64,000 bases of DNA from UBA11957 sp963603285 (GTDB lineage Bacteria; Bacillota; Clostridia; Lachnospirales; Lachnospiraceae): contig CAVCMG010000001.1 of NCBI GenBank assembly GCA_963603285.1, positions 86,542-150,541 of the forward strand. The letters run 5' to 3'. The number at the start of each line of letters is the position of its first letter. Within the stretch, counting starts at the first letter, position 1. The notes under the pieces were generated by a model. It did not search any database. It had not been told where the DNA came from and saw nothing but the letters and a program-made list of their open reading frames with translations. The translations under genes were made by a program, and so were the position numbers. Below are positions 34,324 to 43,354 of this stretch, piece after piece.

Positions 34324-35766
34324 ATGAGCAAGCAGTATGAAACCGTGATCGGCCTGGAGGTCCATGTCGAGCTGGCAACAAGAACAAAAATCTTCTGTGG
34401 CTGTTCCACAGCCTTTGGCGGAGCACCCAATACTCATACCTGCCCGGTATGCACCGGTATGCCGGGATCTCTGCCGGTATTAAACAAGCGTGTCGTAGAG
34501 CTGGCGCTGGCGGTAGGTCTGGCCACCAACTGCCAGATCAACCAGTACTGTAAATTTGACCGCAAGAACTATTTCTATCCGGATAACCCGCAGAACTACC
34601 AGATCTCCCAGCTGTACCTGCCGATCTGTCATGATGGCGGTATCGAGATCGAAACGCCGGAGGGTGGCAAAAAGACGGTCGGTATCCACGAGATCCATAT
34701 GGAGGAGGATGCCGGTAAGCTGATCCACGATGACTGGGAAGACTGCTCTCTGGTAGACTTTAACCGAAGCGGCGTGCCGCTGATCGAGATCGTTTCCGAG
34801 CCGGATATGCGAAGTGCCGAGGAGGTTATCGCTTACCTTGACAAGCTGCGTCTGATCATCCAGTATCTGGGTGCCTCCGACTGCAAGCTGCAGGAGGGCT
34901 CCATGCGTGCGGACGTCAACCTGTCTGTCCGTGAGGTGGGTGCAAAAGAGTTCGGTACACGTACCGAGATGAAAAACTTAAACTCCTTCAAAGCCATCGC
35001 CCGTGCGATCGAGGGTGAAAAAGCCCGCCAGATCGACCTGATCGAGGCCGGAAAGGCTGTCGTACAGGAAACAAGACGCTGGGACGATACGAAGGAATAT
35101 TCCTATGCGATGCGTTCCAAGGAGGATGCACAGGATTACCGCTACTTCCCGGATCCGGATCTGGTGCCGGTGATCATTTCGGACGAGCTGATCGCTGAGA
35201 CGAGAGCAAAACAGCCGGAATTCCGTACGGAAAAGATGGCCCGCTATATCAGTGAGTTTGGTCTGCCGGAGTACGATGCGGATATCCTGACCGGTACGAA
35301 GAAGCTGGCCGATATCTTTGAGGCCACAACGGAGATATGCCATAATCCGAAGAAGGTATCCAACTGGCTGATGGGCGAGACGATGCGCCTGTTAAAGGAC
35401 AGAGAGATGGATGCGGACAAGATTACCTTCTCGCCGAAGCATCTGGCAGCACTGATCGAGATGACAGAGAAGGGCGAGATCAACAGCTCCGTGGCCAAGG
35501 AAGTATTTGAGCATGTCTTTGATGAAAACGTGGATCCGGCGGCCTATGTCGAAGAGCATGGTCTGAAGATGGACAATGATTCCGATGCGATCAAGGGCAT
35601 CGTGGAGACTGTCGTAGCGAATAATCCGCAGTCGGTGGCTGATTATAAGGCCGGAAAGAAGAAGGCTGTAGGCTTCCTCGTCGGACAGGTGATGAAGGAA
35701 ACAAAGGGTAAGGCAAATCCGCAGGTGATCAATCAGATGCTGACGGAAGTGCTGGAGAATATGTAA
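34324..35766 (+). CDS. gatB: Asp-tRNA(Asn)/Glu-tRNA(Gln) amidotransferase subunit B
   Basis: Binds mischarged tRNA, phosphorylates and amidates it. 480 aa. The N-terminal EVHVELATRTKIFCGCSTAFG and CPVCTGMPGSLP hold the zinc cysteines. FDRKNYFYPDNPQNYQISQ and the C-terminal YqeY-like tail (NSSVAKEVFEHV, NPQSVADYKAGKKKAVGFLVGQVM) complete the family pattern. Last gene of gatCAB, followed by a long stem terminator. Confidence 0.97.
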   Translation: MSKQYETVIGLEVHVELATRTKIFCGCSTAFGGAPNTHTCPVCTGMPGSLPVLNKRVVELALAVGLATNCQINQYCKFDRKNYFYPDNPQNYQISQLYLPICHDGGIEIETPEGGKKTVGIHEIHMEEDAGKLIHDDWEDCSLVDFNRSGVPLIEIVSEPDMRSAEEVIAYLDKLRLIIQYLGASDCKLQEGSMRADVNLSVREVGAKEFGTRTEMKNLNSFKAIARAIEGEKARQIDLIEAGKAVVQETRRWDDTKEYSYAMRSKEDAQDYRYFPDPDLVPVIISDELIAETRAKQPEFRTEKMARYISEFGLPEYDADILTGTKKLADIFEATTEICHNPKKVSNWLMGETMRLLKDREMDADKITFSPKHLAALIEMTEKGEINSSVAKEVFEHVFDENVDPAAYVEEHGLKMDNDSDAIKGIVETVVANNPQSVADYKAGKKKAVGFLVGQVMKETKGKANPQVINQMLTEVLENM

Positions 35767-35837
35767 GAGATAAAAGAGAGCCACTTACTATAATGGATGA
35801 TATTGACCAGTTATAGTAAGTGGCTTCCTTTTATCTC
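35767..35837. terminator. Long-stem terminator after gatB
   Basis: Near-complete complementarity over 27 bases (35767-35793 with 35811-35837, about two mismatches). It may act in both directions between gatB and the convergent M56 pseudogene. Confidence 0.75.
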
Positions 35838-35886
35838 TTATTTGAATTGGAAAAGTATATATACATAAATGTTTGGTGAAAATATA

Positions 35887-37158
35887 TTATTTGTGGTGAC
35901 AGGTTGTGTATGTATTCGTATCTATAAGCTTTCGGCTTTTAATTGCTTGGCAACTTGTACAACACATAACATGATATGTTTTCAGCACACATCCTCCGGT
36001 GGTATTTTTTTTATGAGAATAGGTTGTTTTAACAGCATAACTATGGTTACAGGCGATTTGTGTTTCAATATTGGTTGGACTTAAAGGACTTGTTGTTCCA
36101 TCCTCATTAAGGATTACTTCTGTCATGCCATGGAATTCCATAGTATCTGTAGGCAGTGCAAAGGGGGATGTACCATCTGGATTATCCAGATAAAGTTTGG
36201 TAAAGGTATAATCTGGTTCACTCATAAAACCTGTGATTTCTAATGGACTATATGCCCATACGGTAGCGCTGCCAAAGATAACAGAAACAAACAGTGCCAT
36301 GCTGAGAAGAAATGTGTGTATAGTTTTTTTCTGATAAGAACGTTTCATGATCAATGTAAGTCTCCTTTTTAAAAGATGTTTGGAATGGCTGAAATTGTTC
36401 TGCCATAGTATAGACTGCGGCTCTTTTGGGGCTGCATATTGGATTAACATATTGGCGTAGATTCGGCGCTTGTCGTCGGTCAATGTCTGTGTAACATTTT
36501 GGTCAGAGGCACATTCCGATACAAAATCATACAGAAACAGCAGACACCAGGCGAAGGGATTGCACCAGTGGATTCCTAAAACCAGTATACATAAAATTTT
36601 CCATAAGGTGTCGTGGTGCTGAACATGGTATAGCTCGTGCTAATAAATGTAGGAGTTACCTGCTACATCTTTTTGTTGCGCAGGCATAAAAATGTGTGGA
36701 TGTAAAATTCCCAAAGTAAATGGTGTGGAAACCTCTGTATAAAGAGCTTCTTCTGCCGGTGTAGATTGTTTCGGACGATAAAACCGACGGAACTGGAGAT
36801 ATTTTCTGCTCTGTTGTATGAAAAGTAATAAAGAGAAGGCACAGCCGACAGCAAGTATTCCAAGTAGCCAGTACGGGATCAGTAGCAGCTTTCCGTGGAA
36901 GGGAATCTGCAATTTATAAGAAAAATCGATCAGAATCTGCGGATCCTTGGGAAAGGAAAATCTCGGAGTAATAGAAACAATGGGCGCTGGAAGTACATGA
37001 TAAAGTAACTGTACAGGAACCAGATAAAAGAAAACCCCGACACGAAGTAGCCAGATCCCGTGTATAGCGTCGAAAGAGTTGCGGCAAAACAGGCAAAACA
37101 GCAGACAGAGTAAAACAGGCAAACTGCCAGCAATTGTCATTGTAAGTAGTAATGTCAT
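35887..37158 (-). pseudogene. BlaR1-like M56 protease with Cys-rich sensor, in-frame amber stop (module 1)
   Basis: Read through, the frame gives 423 aa. Four N-terminal membrane segments (LTMTIAGSLPVLLCLLFCLF and following) come first, then FTLGILHPHIFMPAQQ, zinc motif HELYH, a third hydrophobic segment, the KRRLTLIMKRSYQKKT loop typical of MecR1/BlaR1, and a last helix. The external tail is about 110 aa and carries a C/H pattern (ACNHSYAVKT, GGCVLKTYHVMCCTSC, CHHK). A single TAG at 36640-36642 replaces the Gln found in module 2, directly before HELYH. It lies downstream of the blaI-type gene with a two-base gap. Normally such a protease cleaves the repressor on signal; this one is truncated unless the stop is read through. 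Confidence 0.85.
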
Positions 37159-37160
37159 AA

Positions 37161-37538
37161 TTATAATCCTTTCAGATAGTCCATCAATTCATGCTTTTCT
37201 GCTTCTGTAATTTTCTGCTCACCGGTAAATGCACTGAGAAAACTGGTCAGCGAGGAACCAAAGTTGTTATCGACAATTTGGCGGGCATATTGATGACGAT
37301 AGGCTTCTTTTGTGATAGCCGGAGCGTACAGCCGACGGAAACTTGGCGTAGATGTTGTGATGTATCCCTTTTTGGTCAGACGTAACAGAAAGGTGTTCAA
37401 GGTCTGTTTTTTCCAGTCCTTATGATCATCCATGGTAAAATGGTGCAAAAGCTGGGAAAATGTCTGCGGTTCTGAAAGGTTCCATAAATATTCCATGATA
37501 TACAATTCTGTATCGCTAAGTGCCAGATCAATAGACAA
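37161..37538 (-). CDS. BlaI/MecI-family repressor (module 1)
   Basis: 125-aa winged-helix repressor from a TTG start that follows AAGGAGGTATTCTCTA; this start gives the same length and N-terminus (SIDLALSDTELYIMEYLW) as the module 2 copy. Recognition region TLNTFLLRLTKKGYITTS, then the dimer helices. BlaI repressors bind TACA/TGTA dyads and are cleaved by M56 proteases. It is divergent from the secreted-protein operon at 37788, with operator-like sites between them. Confidence 0.9.
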   Translation of the reverse strand: MSIDLALSDTELYIMEYLWNLSEPQTFSQLLHHFTMDDHKDWKKQTLNTFLLRLTKKGYITTSTPSFRRLYAPAITKEAYRHQYARQIVDNNFGSSLTSFLSAFTGEQKITEAEKHELMDYLKGL

Positions 37539-37561
37539 TAGAGAATACCTCCTTATCAATG

Positions 37562-37707
37562 CGTATTACAATTCGTAGAACATATAAAGTATAAATGAAT
37601 AGTTGGTGTAAAACAACATGTAATACTGACGAAAAATCAGCAATTATTTTATCAAATGTGCACATTGAAGGATTGTTTTGTGAATGTTATGGTAAAAATG
37701 TATTGCA
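37562..37707. promoter_or_regulatory. Candidate BlaI operators, module 1
   Basis: Three near-copies of TGTATTACA: CGTATTACA at 37562-37570, its reverse form at 37619-37627 (TGTAATACT), and TGTATTGCA at 37699-37707. They lie in the divergent region between repressor and cargo operon. The same region is recognisably homologous to that of module 2. Confidence 0.55.
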
Positions 37708-37787
37708 CGTGTAAATACAAAAAAACATAAAAGAAATATCAAAACTTTGACCGCGAAAGTTTTGATAAAGAAGAAATGAGGTAGAAA

Positions 37788-38222
37788 ATGAGAAAAAGAA
37801 TAGTAACAAGTATGGTTATTATGATGCTGCTTTTAGGAAATACGTTTAGTGTTTTTGCTGCCACAGTCTCTTTTGACAAGGCGTATGTTGAGGGTGGGTC
37901 TTATTCATATGTTACCAGAAAAGATAAGACAAGCAGTAATGCATATGTAGAAATAACAGTAAATAAGATGTTTACGACGAATAATGCAGAGGCATCTTAT
38001 AAGAAGTCTAAAGCGCAGTTAAGGGGGTGGAATGGTAAAGAATATGTTTGCTGCGTTGACAGTGCGGATTATGGAAAAACTGTTACTAAGGGAACGGCAG
38101 CAAGATTCCATTTGTTGAAAGATTATAGAAAATCGGGGAAAACGGTCAAATATTATGCTAAAGGAAATAATCCATCTGTGGATTGTAAAATTAGCGGTGT
38201 AATGAAAATTGATCAGGAATAA
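37788..38222 (+). CDS. Secreted protein of unknown function (module 1 cargo)
   Basis: 144 aa; AAATGAGGTAG ribosome site. Signal peptide RKRIVTSMVIMMLLLGNTFSVFAA with cleavage after AFA-like FAA, then a 118-aa mature part rich in Lys, Tyr, Ser and Thr with three Cys (VCCVD, VDCK). No family recognised. The layout, a small secreted product followed by ABC transporter genes, is seen in peptide antimicrobial and DUF2712-type clusters, but I cannot assign it. Confidence 0.7.
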   Translation: MRKRIVTSMVIMMLLLGNTFSVFAATVSFDKAYVEGGSYSYVTRKDKTSSNAYVEITVNKMFTTNNAEASYKKSKAQLRGWNGKEYVCCVDSADYGKTVTKGTAARFHLLKDYRKSGKTVKYYAKGNNPSVDCKISGVMKIDQE

Positions 38223-38229
38223 AGGAAAA

Positions 38230-38258
38230 GGTCCCTGAAATCTTATGGTTCAGGGACC
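38230..38258 (+). promoter_or_regulatory. Intra-operon hairpin without T run
   Basis: Perfect ten-base stem GGTCCCTGAA/TTCAGGGACC with a nine-base loop between the secreted-protein gene and the transporter genes. No U tract follows (AAAGTGAG), so it may stabilise the upstream mRNA or lower downstream expression. Confidence 0.6.
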
Positions 38259-38276
38259 AAAGTGAGATTGCATGAT

Positions 38277-39095
38277 ATGAAAGTGAAAAAACAGATACAA
38301 ATGATAAAAGCACAACTATATCTGGCGTTGCAGCGGAGAGGCTTCTGGTGTTCCTTTGCCGTTCTCATGGGATTCAATGCCTTGTGCTATCTGGAAGATG
38401 TAAAGTGGGCTTTGACGGGGGATGCTTTAAAAACAATGCGTCCAACAGACTACTTCAGTCTGGCAATCTGGAGAGATGGGTTGGCAATATTTCCGATTTT
38501 GTTTCCAATACTCATAGTTTTGCCTGTGGCATTTTATGCAGGTGATGAAGAAAAAGAAGAATTAGGCATATATAGCATAGCACGTAACGGTTACGCATGC
38601 TATTATAGGGCAAAATTGGCTGCTGTATGGCTGAGTAACGCTATATTGATGTGGGTATCTTTTGGCATACAGATACTATGGAACTGTCTGACTTTCAAAA
38701 ACTGGAATAATGGATATGAAGGAAATCTGTATTCAGAGATGTATTTTCTGTCAAAAAATATTCTTTTTCTGGATTGTTATCAAATATATCCTCTGTTACA
38801 TCAGATATTATATGTTTTTTTCCTTGGTATATTTGCAGGCATATGCGGGCTATTTGCCTATAGCATTGCCATATATTTACAAAAATATAAGATACTGTGT
38901 CTTATTCCAGTATATGTCCTGTTTTTTTGCAGCAGAGCATTGCAGATAACCGGATTTGTAATGGACGATTATCTGGTATGGCCGGAATATACAAAACAGA
39001 TTGAGGGTGCGTGGCTTGTAGCGGTCATGCTATTGATACTAAGTCTGATCCTTCTGCACTGGTATGAGAAAAAAAGGAATAGGATTGTATGCTGA
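38277..39095 (+). CDS. Membrane protein, probable ABC permease (module 1)
   Basis: 272 aa from ATG 38277; a GTG five codons earlier is possible and the ribosome site is weak. About six hydrophobic helices (IFPILFPILIVLPVAFYAG, SNAILMWVSFGIQILW, ILYVFFLGIFAGICGLFAY, LIPVYVLFFCS, WLVAVMLLILSLILL). The pattern fits an ABC-2-type permease. It overlaps the next membrane gene by seven bases and lies in one run with an ATPase. Confidence 0.7.
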   Translation: MKVKKQIQMIKAQLYLALQRRGFWCSFAVLMGFNALCYLEDVKWALTGDALKTMRPTDYFSLAIWRDGLAIFPILFPILIVLPVAFYAGDEEKEELGIYSIARNGYACYYRAKLAAVWLSNAILMWVSFGIQILWNCLTFKNWNNGYEGNLYSEMYFLSKNILFLDCYQIYPLLHQILYVFFLGIFAGICGLFAYSIAIYLQKYKILCLIPVYVLFFCSRALQITGFVMDDYLVWPEYTKQIEGAWLVAVMLLILSLILLHWYEKKRNRIVC

Positions 39096-39859
39096 GAAAA
39101 AAGTGGATAGAGTATAGAAAATGTCTGGTGGCCATACCGTTAGCTATGATTATGAATATGCATTGCTTCCATAAAGCAGATGAGGATGTCATTGGCGGTA
39201 TTAACGATTTCTTCCTGCAAAGTATGTTTGATGTTCGCAGGTATACGACGCAGGATCGAATGGTGCTTTTACTGTCTTTTGAGAGTGTTTGCTTTATTCT
39301 GTTGTTTGCTGTGTTTTGCGGTATGGATATTTATGCAGAAATGCGTAGTCGAGGTACATATACGGTAATACGGATAAAAAACAGGAAACTATGGATATTC
39401 AGGCAGGTAGGTTGTCTGGCTCAGAAAATACTTGGTTTCAGTATTCTATATGCAGGTACAGTATGGTTGCTACAGTGCTATTATCTTGACAGACTGTGGG
39501 ATACAGGAAGTGGAAAGGCATTTTTTGTGGCAAGTTGCTTTTTATGGGAAACTATATTTTTGTTGGCTTTGTTTATTAATGAAATATCTTTACACAGCAC
39601 TGTGCGTACAGGAAGTATCAGTGGTGTTCTTATGTTGACCGTATTAGTATTTGCTGCAATATTTTATGAAAACATACCGTTACTTAGCAGGTGGCCGTAT
39701 ATAAATCCGTTATGGATATGTAATCTGTATTATGTGGCGGATCAAATATTGGTGAGCAAATGGATTGCATATCATATCATGGTCTGCACGGTATGTGTAG
39801 TCGGATTTGTCTGGCATAATCAAAATCTGGAAATATCATTATCAAAAAAAGAAGATTAA
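39089..39859 (+). CDS. Second membrane protein, probable ABC permease (module 1)
   Basis: 256 aa, about six membrane helices (MVLLLSFESVCFILLFAVFCGMDIY and others). EMRSRGTYTVIRIKNRKLWIFRQ after the second helix is typical of ABC-2 permeases that carry antibiotic or peptide export. It pairs with the previous protein and the ATPase 9 bp downstream. Confidence 0.7.
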   Translation: MLRKKWIEYRKCLVAIPLAMIMNMHCFHKADEDVIGGINDFFLQSMFDVRRYTTQDRMVLLLSFESVCFILLFAVFCGMDIYAEMRSRGTYTVIRIKNRKLWIFRQVGCLAQKILGFSILYAGTVWLLQCYYLDRLWDTGSGKAFFVASCFLWETIFLLALFINEISLHSTVRTGSISGVLMLTVLVFAAIFYENIPLLSRWPYINPLWICNLYYVADQILVSKWIAYHIMVCTVCVVGFVWHNQNLEISLSKKED

Positions 39860-39868
39860 GGAAGTGAA

Positions 39869-40513
39869 ATGCGTATGTATTGTCTGGAGGCTTGCCATAT
39901 AACAAAGACAATTAAGAATGAAACCATATTAAAAGATATCTGTTTTCAGATGCAAAGCGGACGTATTTATGGCATTATTGGTGAAAACGGATCGGGTAAG
40001 AGTATGTTATTTCGTGCGTTATCCGGTTTAATACATATAGATAAGGGCGAGATATTGCTGGATGGCAAAAGACTATCCGGAAACTTATCGCAATATTTGA
40101 AGATCGGGTTAACTTTGGAAAATATCGGGCTGTATCCAGAATTGTCGGCTATGGATAATCTGTTATATCTGGCAAAAATCAGAGGTGAAATTGGAAAACA
40201 GGAGATCAAAGAGGCCATAGCACGTGTGGGATTAGATATAGCTAATAAAAAGATAGTGAAGACATATTCATTGGGCATGAAACAAAAACTTATACTGGCA
40301 CAGGCCATAATGGAAAAGCCAGAACTCCTTTTACTGGACGAGCCGACCAATGCTATGGATGAAAAGAGCGTAAAAAGAGTGCGACATATTATAGAAGAGG
40401 AAAGAAAACGTGGCGCATTGATTGTACTCACCAGTCACAGAAAAGAAGATATCGACCTGCTTTGCGATAAGACCTATCGTATGGTGCAGGGAACATTGGA
40501 GGAAACGATTTAA
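39869..40513 (+). CDS. ABC transporter ATP-binding protein (module 1)
   Basis: 214 aa. Walker A GENGSGKS (with Met after Ser), Q-loop region LTLENIGLYPELSA, signature YSLGMKQKLILAQAI and Walker B LLLLDEPTNAMD, then the H-loop TSHR. The signature is the degenerate SLGMKQ form common to ABC-2 exporters. RBS AAGGAAGTGAA. Energises the two preceding permeases. Confidence 0.92.
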   Translation: MRMYCLEACHITKTIKNETILKDICFQMQSGRIYGIIGENGSGKSMLFRALSGLIHIDKGEILLDGKRLSGNLSQYLKIGLTLENIGLYPELSAMDNLLYLAKIRGEIGKQEIKEAIARVGLDIANKKIVKTYSLGMKQKLILAQAIMEKPELLLLDEPTNAMDEKSVKRVRHIIEEERKRGALIVLTSHRKEDIDLLCDKTYRMVQGTLEETI

Positions 40514-40514
40514 T

Positions 40515-41207
40515 ATGTGGAAAAAGAGAGCACTGGTTATGTTTGCACTTGCATGGGGAATTGCGATATTTGGCCTGTTTGTCCGCACAAAAATTCCAGA
40601 TTGCGAGATGGTAAGCGTTAAAAATATAGAAATGCTGGATGGGCAGAAAGTATATTTTAAAAGTGTGGATGACAAAAGTGAGGCAAAATATTACAGGGAA
40701 CATGAAGAAGAGTATATAGCACAGAATAAAAGTTGTGCCTGCGTTTTTGTCGCAAAACCGACGGGAAATATTCAACTGGGGAGTGTCAACAGTATGCAGG
40801 AAGTCATTGTGCAGAAAATCATAAAAGGTAATCCTGCGTTGAAAGATGAAACTATATGGGTAGATAATGCTGTTCCGGGATTTGTTCTTGAAGAGAACGG
40901 AGTATATATGGATGCGGCAACTAATTTTATGCAGACAGGGGATGAGTATCTTATTTTCTGTAATGCGTATGGATCTATAATGTTGAAAGATGCACCAGAG
41001 TGTGCAAAATATTATGCAGCGGACTGCTTTTTTGGATATTTGAATCTTACAAAGAAATACAGTACGGATGGACTAGTGGAAATAGATAAAAAGTATGCTA
41101 TAAAAGAATTGAAGGAAGCCGAATTTTTTGCTTCTGATCCGGAAGTATTGGAGGCAAGACAGGAAATAAAGGAGAAAATATTGCAGCTGTACGCAGATAA
41201 AATTTAA
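40515..41207 (+). CDS. Membrane-anchored extracellular protein (module 1)
   Basis: 230 aa from ATG 40515, with GGAGGAAACGATTTA at the end of the ATPase gene as ribosome site. One N-terminal helix (ALVMFALAWGIAIFGLFV) and an outside domain with a KSCACVFVAKPTG stretch, ending in charged helices. Unrecognised. As last gene of a secreted-protein plus ABC operon it could be an immunity or chaperone protein; this is a guess from context. Confidence 0.65.
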   Translation: MWKKRALVMFALAWGIAIFGLFVRTKIPDCEMVSVKNIEMLDGQKVYFKSVDDKSEAKYYREHEEEYIAQNKSCACVFVAKPTGNIQLGSVNSMQEVIVQKIIKGNPALKDETIWVDNAVPGFVLEENGVYMDAATNFMQTGDEYLIFCNAYGSIMLKDAPECAKYYAADCFFGYLNLTKKYSTDGLVEIDKKYAIKELKEAEFFASDPEVLEARQEIKEKILQLYADKI

Positions 41208-41234
41208 AGAGGAAAGGCACTATTTAATACATAT

Positions 41235-41272
41235 AGGCAACTACTGGATGGTGGTTGCCTGTTCTCTTTTTC
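41235..41272 (+). terminator. Terminator of the module 1 cargo operon
   Basis: AGGCAACTAC (41235-41244) pairs with GTGGTTGCCT (41251-41260); GTTCTCTTTTTC follows. Confidence 0.8.
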
Positions 41273-41369
41273 ATTTCATGGTTGACGGATGGGAAAAGAT
41301 GTGTATAATGGGATAGGTGACAAGACACATGATAAGTCATATGACAATGAAGTGTAAAGAGGAGAAGAT

Positions 41370-42422
41370 ATGAAAGAGTTTCTGAAGAGAAAAAATATTA
41401 TTTTTTCAGCGAAGCGGTATGGTATCGATGCGCTGGGGGCTATGGCGCAGGGTCTGTTTGCTTCGCTTCTGATCGGTACGATCATCAGTACGCTGGGTGA
41501 GCAGCTGGGCATTGAGGTGCTGGTGACGATCGGTGGCTATGCCAAGGGTGCCACGGGTGCAGCTATGGCGATTTCCATCGGTTATGCGCTGCAGGCTCCG
41601 GCGCTGGTGCTGTTTTCACTGGCGGCTGTCGGTATGGCGGCCAATGAGCTGGGTGGTGCAGGCGGACCGCTGGCGGTGCTTATCGTAACGATTCTGGCGG
41701 CTGAGTCCGGTAAGATCGTTTCTAAGGAGACCAAGATCGATATCATTGTGACGCCGTTTGTAACGATCGCTGTAGGTGTTTTATTCAGTCTGTGGTGGGC
41801 TCCGGCTATTGGTGCGGCAGCAAGCGCTGTCGGCGGTGCGATCATGTGGGCTACGGAGCTGCAGCCGTTCTTTATGGGTATTTTAGTATCGGTGATCGTG
41901 GGTATCGCCCTGACACTGCCGATTTCCAGTGCGGCGATCTGTGCGGCGCTGTCCTTAACGGGACTGGCCGGTGGTGCGGCTGTGGCCGGCTGCTGCGCGC
42001 AGATGATCGGCTTTGCCGTGATGAGCTTTAAGGAGAATAAATGGGGCGGCCTGTTCGCCCAGGGTATCGGTACATCCATGCTCCAGATGGGCAATATCGT
42101 AAAGAATCCGCGCATCTGGCTGCCGCCAACTATCGCGTCTGCGATCACGGGTCCGATCGCTACCTGCATTTTCCATCTGCAGATGAACGGTGCAGCCGTA
42201 GCCTCCGGTATGGGTACCTGTGGTCTTGTCGGCCAGATCGGTGTCTACACCGGCTGGGTCAGCGATATTGCTGCCGGTACAAAGACAGCGATCACAGCCT
42301 TTGACTGGATTGGTCTGGTGCTGATCTGCTTTATCCTTCCGGCTGTGTTGAGCTATGTGATCTGTGAGCTGTTAAGAAAAGCCGGATGGATCAAAGAAAA
42401 CGACTTAAAATTAGATCTGTAA
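41370..42422 (+). CDS. PfoR-like PTS system IIC-domain membrane protein
   Basis: 350 aa, about ten hydrophobic Gly/Ala-rich helices. AKRYGIDALGAMAQGLFASLLIGTI, GGAGGPLAVLI, ESGKIVSKETKIDIIVTP and KNPRIWLPPTIASAITGP match the PTS_EIIC_2 / PfoR group, named from the perfringolysin regulator locus of Clostridium perfringens. No IIA or IIB domains are seen, so transport by phosphorylation is unproven. RBS AGAGGAGAAGAT. A hairpin (42467-42501) without T run lies between it and niaR. Confidence 0.85.
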   Translation: MKEFLKRKNIIFSAKRYGIDALGAMAQGLFASLLIGTIISTLGEQLGIEVLVTIGGYAKGATGAAMAISIGYALQAPALVLFSLAAVGMAANELGGAGGPLAVLIVTILAAESGKIVSKETKIDIIVTPFVTIAVGVLFSLWWAPAIGAAASAVGGAIMWATELQPFFMGILVSVIVGIALTLPISSAAICAALSLTGLAGGAAVAGCCAQMIGFAVMSFKENKWGGLFAQGIGTSMLQMGNIVKNPRIWLPPTIASAITGPIATCIFHLQMNGAAVASGMGTCGLVGQIGVYTGWVSDIAAGTKTAITAFDWIGLVLICFILPAVLSYVICELLRKAGWIKENDLKLDL

Positions 42423-42546
42423 TGTGCTATACTGCTGACAGACAGCGGTAAAGACATCTGTATATATACTGCCGCTTGCAAATGTTGTGAGCGGCAGTAT
42501 GCGTATGCTGCAATTCAGAAAATAAGGATAAAAGAGGTAGAAATCC

Positions 42547-43062
42547 ATGATGACAGGTGCAGACAGAAGACAGGACATCATAAAAATGATAGAGCAGGCA
42601 AAAAAGCCCGTACCGGCGAAAAAGCTTGCCGCTGACCATGGCGTAAGCCGTCAGGTGATCGTACAGGATATCGCGCTGATCCGTGCCGCCGGATATGATA
42701 TTCTGTCCACTAACAGAGGCTATATTCTGACAAAACCAGGCAAAGTCACCCAGGTATTCAAGGTCAGCCACACCGATGAACAGATGGAAGAAGAGCTCTG
42801 TGCCATCGTAGATCTCGGTGCCGAAGTGTTAAATGTCATGGTGCATCACAAAGTCTATGGCACGATGGAAGCCGCCTTAAACATCACATCCCGCAAAAAA
42901 GTCAGCGATTTCATGGAAGAGATCCGCAGCGGTAAATCCAGCCCGCTGAAGAATATCACCGGCAATTACCACTATCATACCGTGGCTGCTGACAGCGAAG
43001 AAATCCTGGACGAGGTAGAGCATGTTCTTAAAGAGAAAGGGTTTTTAATTCCACGTGATTGA
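42547..43062 (+). CDS. niaR: Niacin-responsive repressor with 3H domain
   Basis: 171 aa. N-terminal helix-turn-helix (KKLAADHGVSRQVIVQDIALIRAAGYDI), then the 3H domain named for three conserved histidines: KVSHTDEQ, MVHHKVYG and NYHYHT are present. NiaR of Firmicutes represses NAD-synthesis or niacin-transport genes when nicotinate is high. None of those genes is beside it, although the PTS-like protein upstream could be a target. Followed by a short hairpin. Confidence 0.92.
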   Translation: MMTGADRRQDIIKMIEQAKKPVPAKKLAADHGVSRQVIVQDIALIRAAGYDILSTNRGYILTKPGKVTQVFKVSHTDEQMEEELCAIVDLGAEVLNVMVHHKVYGTMEAALNITSRKKVSDFMEEIRSGKSSPLKNITGNYHYHTVAADSEEILDEVEHVLKEKGFLIPRD

Positions 43063-43126
43063 TGTGTGAAAATATGAAACACAGTCAGCCTGTTGTGCAG
43101 TTTCAACAAAGTAAATGCAGGAGATA

Positions 43127-43162
43127 GAGAGCGGACGGGAGCACCCCAGTCCGCTTTCTCGT
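43127..43162 (+). terminator. Weak terminator after niaR
   Basis: GAGAGCGGAC (43127-43136) against GTCCGCTTTCTC (43149-43160). The T run is short. Confidence 0.5.
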
Positions 43163-43229
43163 ACTCCAAAAAATACAAGGTAGAAAATAGCAGAAATATT
43201 CCCCTCCAATTTTGTTACATTCGACAAAA

Positions 43230-43278
43230 AATCTATATCTGGTTTTTTATAGTTGATATTAACCACTAGATGTAGTAT
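43230..43278 (+). promoter_or_regulatory. Candidate pair of NrdR boxes before nrdD
   Basis: Two NrdR-box-like 16-mers: 43230-43245 (core CTATAT) matches 11 of 16 and 43263-43278 (CACTAGATGTAGT) 12 of 16 positions of the dyad consensus ACACTATATATAGTGT. They are 33 bases apart, near the usual three-turn spacing. Confidence 0.5.
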
Positions 43279-43354
43279 ATTTTGATATGCACAGCACAAA
43301 ATGTTGTGCCCTGAGAGAATTTGAAGAGTTGTTATAGAAAAGGAGAGGGTGTAC

